Positions 14,378 to 19,244 of a stretch of 19,244 nt of DNA are shown here, one piece after another; the first letter of the stretch is position 1, and every line of letters begins with the position of its first letter. Origin of the DNA: AG1 sp035559775 (GTDB lineage Archaea; Thermoproteota; Thermoprotei_A; Sulfolobales; AG1); NCBI GenBank assembly GCA_035559775.1, contig DATMAU010000065.1, forward strand, positions 1-19,244, written 5' to 3'. The translations under genes and the position numbers were made by a program. Below the pieces are notes generated by a model. It was not told the origin of the DNA, did no database searches, and worked only from the letters and a program-made list of their open reading frames with translations.

Positions 14378-14448
14378 GAGGAGTGTACCGCTCTCTAGGC
14401 TTTGTGTTAGGTCCATATGGCTTGGATCTCTATAATGTATACTACATT

Positions 14449-15963
14449 CTAGATCTCGTGGTCCTGGGGTATATAGGATATTACGAGGCCCGGCATGTGG
14501 GATATGCTCCATCTTAGGAACTGATGTTCTGAGGCTCTTACGTTGTGGTCTATTTTGAATCTCTTTCTAGCCCAGTCTATTGTTTCTAGGGTTATTCTAC
14601 CCTCTCCTTTGGATAGGGCCATTCTTATGAGGGCGTCTATCTCGGCGTTGCTCATCCACCTTGTTGCTCTCACTATCTCTTCAACGATCTTTTCGTCTCT
14701 CTGTGTGTTGTATTTCCTCAATAGGTTCTCTACTATTGTTTTCCTAGCATCTCTGTCTGGGTAGCCTATGACTACTGCGATATCTATTCTCCCTGGTCTT
14801 AGTATTGCTGGGTCTATGAGTGTGGGTGTGTTTGATGTTAGTATTGTTAGTGGTCTTGTGCTTCTCTGGAGGAAGTTGAGGATCTGTGAGATCTCGCTTA
14901 TATGGACTTCATGGACTGCCATTGTTCTGCTTAGGAGAAACTCTGCATCGTCTATAACCAGGGTTATGTCTGTTCTCTTCATTATGCTCTTCAAGATCCT
15001 GTCTAGGATCTTTTCTGTCATTCCATACCACATAGATCTATAGACCGATGGCTTTAGATCTACAACCTTCTTTCCAAGGGACTGGGCTATAGCCTCTGCT
15101 AGGACGCTCTTACCAACACCCGGGGGTCCCATGAGTATCACGCCCTTGGGTGCGAAGCTATAGCCCATCTTTATGGGCTTTATAATCATTGTCTCGAGAT
15201 CCGCTACCAGTTTTTCTGGGAACATTGATAGGCTCCACTCGGGGGATCTTGTTGGTAGCTTTACAACAAAGGTCTCCATACCCTCCCTAATAACAACCTC
15301 TGCTCCCTCGCTCTCACCCCTCTCGCTAGCAACTATGTAGATTGCTATTGGCATTCTAACTATCTCGTAGCTCTGGTATCCAAGCCCTTCTAAGAAACTG
15401 ATCACCGTGCTTGTGCTAAGAGTCTTGTGAACCTTATTGACACTCTCGATCAGTATTCTCCTCCTCTCATCCTTATTCTCAAAGCTCTTCTGGGTTATCA
15501 CTGCGACAACGCTCCTAACAACTATCCTTGAGCAGTCGTGCTGGCATTTATTAGCACCAACGCCGAGGGCCACTATCCTGGGCTCTTCCTCTGAAGCGTC
15601 TATAAAGGCTAGGGCGACTCCGAAGCCCTCATCGTCAACCTCCCTTATAGCTAGCGGTGCTACTGTTGATAGAAACCTAGCTAACGCGTATGAAGATGCT
15701 GCCTCAAGATCTATATCCTCGAGCCTTAGAATATCTAGAGAGGTTCTGAAGATCCTTACCCCCTCATCGCTAGCCTCACTCTCAGCCAATATGGAGCCCG
15801 CATGGTCTGCGAGCCTGTTTAATATATTATTAGCATCGAGCAGAGTGATCCTGGTCCTCGAGGCTATCATCAAACCCCTATAACTCCTACTCAGAGGAGA
15901 CCTGACCTCAGAGGCTTTGTCAGCGCTACTACCTCTTCTATCAACCAATGCTGGTAAACACAC
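14449..15963 (-). CDS. AAA family ATPase with unrecognised N-terminal half
   Basis: Counted from the upstream TTG at 15984 (511 codons), the AAA module occupies about residues 265-475: Walker A GPPGVGKS (286-293), a pore-loop-like SMWYG (317-321), Walker B TLVIDDAEF (341-349), sensor 1 TSN (383-385), arginine-finger region LRPGRID (395-401) and the helical-lid motif MSNAEIDAL (444-452). The usual Walker B Glu is Asp (D346). It most resembles classic AAA unfoldases of the proteasomal/Vps4 kind. Residues 40-260 match no family I know; they are alpha/beta and contain KCQHDC (147-151). The start is moved to GTG 15963 because the TATA box at 15991-15998 would begin transcription near 15969, after TTG 15984; ATG 15870 is another option. 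The substrate is unknown. Confidence 0.8.
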   Translation of the reverse strand: MCLPALVDRRGSSADKASEVRSPLSRSYRGLMIASRTRITLLDANNILNRLADHAGSILAESEASDEGVRIFRTSLDILRLEDIDLEAASSYALARFLSTVAPLAIREVDDEGFGVALAFIDASEEEPRIVALGVGANKCQHDCSRIVVRSVVAVITQKSFENKDERRRILIESVNKVHKTLSTSTVISFLEGLGYQSYEIVRMPIAIYIVASERGESEGAEVVIREGMETFVVKLPTRSPEWSLSMFPEKLVADLETMIIKPIKMGYSFAPKGVILMGPPGVGKSVLAEAIAQSLGKKVVDLKPSVYRSMWYGMTEKILDRILKSIMKRTDITLVIDDAEFLLSRTMAVHEVHISEISQILNFLQRSTRPLTILTSNTPTLIDPAILRPGRIDIAVVIGYPDRDARKTIVENLLRKYNTQRDEKIVEEIVRATRWMSNAEIDALIRMALSKGEGRITLETIDWARKRFKIDHNVRASEHQFLRWSISHMPGLVISYIPQDHEI

Positions 15964-15990
15964 CCCATATTTCGGTGTGCACAAACCCCT

Positions 15991-15998
15991 AATATACC
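15991..15998 (-). promoter_or_regulatory. TATA box of the AAA ATPase gene
   Basis: GGTATATT on the minus strand predicts transcription start near 15969, a few nt before GTG 15963. It shares a 100-bp divergent region with the coiled-coil gene promoter. Confidence 0.5.
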
Positions 15999-16050
15999 TT
16001 TCATAATATGTGTGGGATACCTGTTAACATAGATACTATAATGATCAACC

Positions 16051-16060
16051 CTAAATATAA
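16051..16060 (+). promoter_or_regulatory. TATA box of the coiled-coil gene
   Basis: CTAAATATAA predicts transcription start near 16082. The leader then holds GGAGGAG (16083-16089) just before TTG 16092. Confidence 0.55.
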
Positions 16061-16091
16061 TATCCCGTAAGGTAGATATCGTGGAGGAGTA

Positions 16092-16547
16092 TTGATAGAG
16101 GGGTTAGAAGAGGCTATAGAGAGGATCCTGGAGAAGAGGATCGATCTGATAGAGAGAGTTATCCTTAGACACCCAGAGATCATATACGAAGCAATAGCAA
16201 AACTAACACCCTGGAGGGAGCTCGCTACAAAGAAAGATATAGAAGCCCCCAGAGCAGAGATTACCGATATAAGAGATACCATTGTTACCAAGAAAGATTT
16301 AGAAAAGGAGCTCTACGATTTAAGGGGCATTGTGGCTACTAAGGATGATCTCAAAGCAGTTAAGGAGGGTCTTGAAAAGGCTGTTTCTGATGTTAGGTCT
16401 GTTATGGCTACCAAAAATGATCTTGAGAGAGCAGTTTCGGAGGTCAAATCCGTTATGACTACCAAAGAGGATCTCAGAAAGCTTGAAGCCAGGCTCACCA
16501 ACATGATCACGGCTCTATTTCAATTCTATAGTAGATCGATCCCATAG
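16092..16547 (+). CDS. Coiled-coil protein with ATK-x-DL repeats
   Basis: A 151-residue protein of unknown function. Residues 1-45 form an N-terminal helical region (EKRIDLIERVILRHPEIIYE, then AIAKLTPWRELATKKDIE), a pattern I recall in crenarchaeal coiled-coil proteins. The remainder is heptad coiled coil built on a repeated unit: ATKKDIE (45-51), TKKDLE (66-71), ATKDDLK (82-88), ATKNDLE (106-112) and TTKEDLR (122-128). Some relatives continue into a nuclease-like domain (DUF3782-type, from memory); this one stops after a short hydrophobic tail. Its stop lies 2 bp from the stop of the convergent TnpB gene, so the 3' end may have been shaped by that insertion. TTG 16092 has GGAGG 4 nt upstream. 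A scaffolding or oligomerising role is only a guess. Confidence 0.7.
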   Translation: MIEGLEEAIERILEKRIDLIERVILRHPEIIYEAIAKLTPWRELATKKDIEAPRAEITDIRDTIVTKKDLEKELYDLRGIVATKDDLKAVKEGLEKAVSDVRSVMATKNDLERAVSEVKSVMTTKEDLRKLEARLTNMITALFQFYSRSIP

Positions 16548-16549
16548 GT

Positions 16550-17896
16550 TTATGTGCGCTTGAGCGCAGCAGAAGGAGGGGTTCGGGTTTCATTGCGGTT
16601 GATATCAAATGATATCAACCGCTCTTTCCTTGGCTTCATAGGCCTCAGGGCTCCTTTCATTGGATCCCATATCATTGGCCTCCACCCGTTCAGGGTGACC
16701 CCAACCCACAGCTCCCCTTCATAGATTTCCTCGGGCTCATAGCTGTGGGGAAACCCCCACATCCTGGTGTATTTTAGATATATGTTTATTGATGCTAGTT
16801 TCTGCCTATCAAGTTCGAAGCTACATCTCTTACACTTGAATATCCTGCCCACTTGGGTCTTTACTATATACCCGCATTGTGGGCAGGTTCGTGAAGTATT
16901 CTTGGGAGATACTTTTGCCACGAATGTTTTTTCCGAGAGTTTTCTGTGTATTTGTTTCCATGGTGTTCTTGAGTTCCTCTTCCTCCTAGCCTTATCAACC
17001 TCTTCTCTCCTCACCATATCCTCTTTCTCTAGATCCTCTAGTATGTGTATTGCTCTTGGGAATAGTATTGTTATCTGCCTAACAAGCTTGTTTATGAAGT
17101 CTTTCTCTCTGTTCCTCTCCCTCCTGGAGTATTTCTCTAATAACTCTCTTTTCCCTATTGACTGTGCTTTTGCTTTCTTCCCCTCATAGGTTATTTTAAT
17201 GCTCTGTAGATATCTCAGATCTATTTTGACGAAGCCCCTGCTGGGTGTGTATCCATCTAGTGAGAGCTCGTTAGAGTCCCATGCAACAAGATCCTCTATT
17301 ACCTCTACCTCATTCCTCTTAAATGGTATTAGAGCTCTATCATCCTTTATGATGATCTCTCCTACGCTCCAATTTCTAACCCTGTTGACGAACCATCTAT
17401 TAGACCAAGAGATCTCTAGATACTCACCAGGCTTTAAGGTTACTCTTATTATTTTTCTCCTGTAATCTATACTCATTAGTGTTATCTTGCATCTAGCAAA
17501 CCTCCTCCTAACCCTTGGCATTATCTTTCTAGCCTTTCCTTTTAGATACCTCTTCCTCCATGAATTGATTATAGAGTATGCTGTTCTGATAACAGCGTCT
17601 ACCCAGTGCTTAGCATATGGGCACTGTGCTAGTAGGGAATCCCTGAGTTTTTTCTTAAAGTTCTTATCGCTGGGTATTTTTGGAACCCTGATCTTCTTCC
17701 CGATCTTAACCCTAAACCCTTTCTTCTTCCTAACTATCTCTGGGAATCTGTATTCCCAAACAATGTTATTCCATATCTTTTCTATTGTTTTCTGGAGCAT
17801 CTCGGTATACCATGTGATCAGATCCTCAACCCTATCATCGTTTATTGGCACGCTATATGTCCTAACAACCTCGCGAGTCTTTAGCAGGCTCTCCAT
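16550..17896 (-). CDS. tnpB: TnpB-family RNA-guided nuclease (IS200/IS605 OrfB)
   Basis: A full-length (448 aa) TnpB, the transposon-encoded RNA-guided RuvC nuclease ancestral to Cas12. RuvC motifs: D207 in VAWDSNELSLDGY, E287 in HILEDLEKED and D363 in FELDRQKLASINIYLKY. The zinc ribbon between the last two has C338/C341 (RTCPQCG) and C355/C358 (FKCKRC). The last motif reads DRQKLAS instead of the common DRDxNAA; I recall DRQ variants in crenarchaeal relatives, but activity is not certain. The N-terminal 200 residues are basic, as expected for RNA binding. ATG 17896 sits about 4 nt after the transcription start predicted from the TATA box. There is no TnpA in the window, so the element looks non-autonomous. 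The C-terminal 30 residues are encoded by palindromic DNA (see the repeat entries). Confidence 0.93.
   Translation of the reverse strand: MESLLKTREVVRTYSVPINDDRVEDLITWYTEMLQKTIEKIWNNIVWEYRFPEIVRKKKGFRVKIGKKIRVPKIPSDKNFKKKLRDSLLAQCPYAKHWVDAVIRTAYSIINSWRKRYLKGKARKIMPRVRRRFARCKITLMSIDYRRKIIRVTLKPGEYLEISWSNRWFVNRVRNWSVGEIIIKDDRALIPFKRNEVEVIEDLVAWDSNELSLDGYTPSRGFVKIDLRYLQSIKITYEGKKAKAQSIGKRELLEKYSRRERNREKDFINKLVRQITILFPRAIHILEDLEKEDMVRREEVDKARRKRNSRTPWKQIHRKLSEKTFVAKVSPKNTSRTCPQCGYIVKTQVGRIFKCKRCSFELDRQKLASINIYLKYTRMWGFPHSYEPEEIYEGELWVGVTLNGWRPMIWDPMKGALRPMKPRKERLISFDINRNETRTPPSAALKRT
16555..16568. repeat. Short perfect hairpin at the tnpB 3' end
   Basis: TGCGC, TTGA, GCGCA form a 5-bp stem with a 4-nt loop ending 13 bp inside the tnpB coding sequence from its stop. 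A stable terminal hairpin fits the scaffold of a TnpB guide RNA or a right-end transposase site. Confidence 0.5.
16595..16622. repeat. 28-bp near-perfect palindrome inside the tnpB tail
   Basis: GCGGTTGATATCA (16595-16607) and TGATATCAACCGC (16610-16622) are exact inverted copies separated by two bases. They lie in the last 25 codons of tnpB, beyond the nuclease domains. Guide RNA scaffolds and subterminal TnpA hairpins of IS605-type elements occupy this position. A nine-base copy of its core (TTGATATCA on the minus strand) recurs near 18089-18098, upstream of tnpB. Confidence 0.6.
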
Positions 17897-17922
17897 GGCC
17901 TCTACTCAATTAATAATAACCC

Positions 17923-17930
17923 CTTATATA
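17923..17930 (-). promoter_or_regulatory. TATA box of tnpB
   Basis: TATATAAG on the minus strand predicts transcription start near 17900, a few nt before ATG 17896, so the mRNA is nearly leaderless. Confidence 0.6.
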
Positions 17931-17987
17931 ATGTTACTCCCAACCCACAATACAAGGTTTAGCCTTACTTCCACACCTCAATAGATC

Positions 17988-18245
17988 CTATTCTATACCC
18001 AAATACTCATCCAGGCTACTCTTTTTAGCAATACCTATAATCTTCCCAACATCTCCCCAGACCTCAGCAAACCCTCTTAACCGTAAACTGATATCAATCC
18101 ATACAAGCTTCTATGAAATCCGAAACAGTTAGCTACGGCTCCTATCTACTGGGAGATCATCCCCTGGATGGCTTGGAGCTTTGCTTCTATCGCCATCCAG
18201 AGTCACTACGGAGACCAGATCATCACCAGAAACAATATCGATCAA
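17988..18245 (-). pseudogene. Broken reading frame of unknown origin
   Basis: One minus-strand frame reads as protein-like sequence on both sides of two in-frame stops. From 18245 it gives IVSGDDLVSVVTLDGDRSKA and continues to a TAA near 18131. After a TAG near 18114 it runs from 18104 to the TAG at 17988-17990 as VWIDISLRLRGFAEVW, then GKIIGIAKKSSLDEYLGIE. The second part has no ATG, GTG or TTG near its beginning, so it cannot be a separate normal gene. This looks like a decayed gene of about 85 codons; I do not recognise the family. Other frames in the 5' half also look open on both strands, so the coding interpretation there is weaker than for the 3' half. Confidence 0.35.
18164..18200. 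repeat. Perfect 9-bp inverted repeat
   Basis: CTGGATGGC (18164-18172) and GCCATCCAG (18192-18200) pair exactly across a 19-nt loop that can itself extend the stem (GAGC with GCTT). It lies in the 520-bp stretch 17897-18416 that has no intact gene. A minus-strand TATA box at 18248-18255 would start a transcript near 18226 running through it, so a structured RNA is possible. Confidence 0.4.
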
Positions 18246-18247
18246 AG

Positions 18248-18255
18248 CTTATAAA
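18248..18255 (-). promoter_or_regulatory. Minus-strand TATA box upstream of the hairpin / broken frame
   Basis: TTTATAAG on the minus strand is a good TATA match, but transcription would begin near 18226, inside the broken reading frame and without a usable start codon nearby. It fits a non-coding transcript or a relic promoter. Confidence 0.4.
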
Positions 18256-18387
18256 TTTTTCCTATGAGTATCAATAAGAAGACGGCTCAGGCCTTGTTTC
18301 TTAGTGTTACCATATTTTTGTAACGCTTCACTACACTGGGATCTTTAATTGGGCGAAAAGGATATATGCTGTGATGTGTTATAGAGA

Positions 18388-18395
18388 TTTTTAAG
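18388..18395 (+). promoter_or_regulatory. TATA box of the membrane-anchored coiled-coil gene
   Basis: TTTTTAAG is centred 26 nt before ATG 18417, the exact spacing for a leaderless mRNA. Confidence 0.55.
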
Positions 18396-18416
18396 TGATG
18401 TGGAGATGATTGTTTA

Positions 18417-19166
18417 ATGGATCTGGTATCTGTGGTATCGATCATAGCGGCCCTTGTATTCTCTTCGGCGGGGCTTAGTTATCTTCTCTGGAGAAAGGCT
18501 GCGGCTCTTGAGGGTAGGCTTGAGAGTATGGGGATCAGGGTTGGTGGTCTTGAGGCGAGTGTTGGTGGTATTGGTAAGGATGTCTATGATCTCAGATCCG
18601 GGGTTGAGGATCTGAGATCCAGTTTGGATGGCTTCGAATCCAGGGTAAATGTCCTCGAATCGAGGCTCTCTAACCTCGAGACCCTTGCCAAGACTCATGA
18701 TTCGAGGATAGATGGTCTTGTGTCCGAGGCTAAGGATCTTAGATCTAGTGTTAATTCCATTGGGAAGAGGGTCGAGGATCTTGAGCACGGCTTATCAAGC
18801 TACCAGGGATCCCTGGTAGAGCTCCTTGCCAGCGAGGGCTTTATAGCTATAGATGGGAGGGATCTCACATTAGGGGAGGTTAGGAAGATCATAGAGCTCT
18901 CGCCAGACTCCTTTTCAATCGAGGATGGGTGGGGAAGGGTTAGGGAGCTCCTCGATAAGGAGGAGCTTAGTCTTGAGGAGGCTCTGGAGCTCAGGGATCT
19001 TGCTAGGAAGGCGATTGAGGAGCATGGTGATAGGATAGAGGCCTGGAAGCTACACCTATACTCAAGCATAGCAGTAGGACTAGCAAGAAAGAAACAAGCA
19101 GAAAAGGAGAAAGAGAGGAGAGAGAAAAGAGCCTCTAGGAGGAGAAAGAGATCGCAGGGTTCTTGA
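18417..19166 (+). CDS. Membrane-anchored coiled-coil protein
   Basis: A 249-residue protein of unknown function. Residues 3-24 (VSVVSIIAALVFSSAGLSYL and flanks) form one N-terminal transmembrane anchor. Residues 28-130 are a long heptad coiled coil with repeated DLRS/LESR units (YDLRSGVEDLRSSL, VLESRLSNLE, AKDLRSSV, VEDLEHG). Residues 130-225 form a helical globular segment (LVELLASEGFIAIDGRDLTL, then LDKEELSLEEALELRDLARK). The last 25 residues are an extremely basic Lys/Arg tail, likely cytoplasmic and able to bind nucleic acid or acidic lipids. The topology resembles bacterial RmuC-like or tether proteins, but no nuclease motifs are present and I do not assign it. ATG 18417 is leaderless by TATA spacing. 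Confidence 0.75.
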   Translation: MDLVSVVSIIAALVFSSAGLSYLLWRKAAALEGRLESMGIRVGGLEASVGGIGKDVYDLRSGVEDLRSSLDGFESRVNVLESRLSNLETLAKTHDSRIDGLVSEAKDLRSSVNSIGKRVEDLEHGLSSYQGSLVELLASEGFIAIDGRDLTLGEVRKIIELSPDSFSIEDGWGRVRELLDKEELSLEEALELRDLARKAIEEHGDRIEAWKLHLYSSIAVGLARKKQAEKEKERREKRASRRRKRSQGS

Positions 19167-19174
19167 GAATAATG

Positions 19175-19179
19175 TTTTT
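19175..19179 (+). terminator. Short T tract after the last gene
   Basis: Five Ts 8 nt after the stop codon may terminate the coiled-coil transcript. Confidence 0.3.
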
Positions 19180-19194
19180 CCCCAACCCTGGCTA

Positions 19195-19222
19195 GCTATG
19201 ATGCTGAAAAGCACAGCATAGC
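19195..19222. repeat. Hairpin with GAAA tetraloop at the window edge
   Basis: TGCT (19202-19205), GAAA, AGCA (19210-19213) form a tetraloop hairpin. It extends outward through GCTATG (19195-19200) pairing with CATAGC (19217-19222) across a small internal loop. GCTATGAT recurs near 19232. It may be part of a structured RNA continuing past the window. Confidence 0.35.
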
Positions 19223-19244
19223 TGTTGAAATGCTATGATCTCGT

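Noticed and set aside
14255..14512. 85-codon minus-strand ORF overlapping the 3' end of the AAA gene
   Set aside because: No family resemblance, no promoter or ribosome binding site seen, and partial overlap with a well-supported gene in another frame.
18200..18236. C/D-box guide RNA (GTGATGA on the minus strand)
   Set aside because: A C-box-like heptamer is present, but no CTGA D box follows at guide-RNA spacing.
18115..18252. Plus-strand open frame opposite the broken minus-strand frame
   Set aside because: It looks superficially protein-like (ATAPIYWEIIPWMAW) but has no start codon near its beginning and no promoter; it probably reflects the base composition of the hairpin region.
18588..18619. 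Perfect 12-bp inverted repeat inside the last coiled-coil gene
   Set aside because: It arises from two copies of the DLRS codons (GATCTCAGATCC and GATCTGAGATCC), which are nearly self-complementary, so the protein repeat explains it.
1..19244. tRNA, rRNA genes or CRISPR array
   Set aside because: No tRNA T-arm/acceptor pattern in intergenic DNA, no rRNA segments, and no regularly spaced direct repeats were seen by eye.

Overview
This window looks like chromosomal DNA from a hyperthermophilic or thermophilic member of the Thermoproteota (Crenarchaeota). The evidence is an archaeal-type ribosomal protein L15 gene, an archaeal L12 (P1) stalk protein with an acidic Lys/Glu tail, an adjacent PINA ATPase and Hjc Holliday-junction resolvase, a GINS-like protein, heavy use of AGG/AGA and ATA codons, TATA boxes about 26 nt upstream of many starts, and GGTG(A)-type ribosome binding sites. 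The sequence alone does not settle the order or genus.

Layout. 1-1433: ribosomal L15 followed closely by an agmatinase-family ureohydrolase. 1478-4476: a DHH/DHHA1 phosphoesterase, a QueD/PTPS-family enzyme and a 415-residue polytopic membrane protein resembling NnrS. 4582-6394: 6-phospho-3-hexuloisomerase, ribosomal L12 (which appears to start with an ATA codon) and a GINS-like replication protein. 6509-10547: a hydantoinase/5-oxoprolinase A-B pair, then a small winged-helix regulator. 10756-12802: the PINA-hjc recombination operon. 12914-15963 (minus strand): a methylenetetrahydrofolate-reductase homologue with an N-terminal four-cysteine domain, and an AAA ATPase with an unrecognised N-terminal half. 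Between these two lies about 450 bp holding a very GC-rich perfect hairpin and a possible leaderless 28-codon ORF. 16092-19244: a TnpB gene (minus) with palindromes at its 3' end, flanked by two coiled-coil protein genes, and a 520-bp gene-poor stretch with a broken reading frame and a hairpin.

Most transcription units are short and have their own TATA box. Two initiation modes are mixed. Some genes are leaderless or nearly so (NnrS-like, QueD, TnpB, the last coiled-coil gene). Others have a 5-15 nt leader with a GGTG-type Shine-Dalgarno (DHH, L12, GINS-like, HyuA, winged helix, PINA). The HyuA-HyuB and PINA-Hjc pairs are tightly packed and should each act together; most other neighbours are functionally unrelated.

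Most worth checking: the apparent AUA start codon of L12, the GC-rich RNA-like hairpin beside the MetF-like gene, the broken frame and structured element at 17988-18257, and the hairpins overlapping the TnpB stop, which may be part of its guide RNA scaffold.
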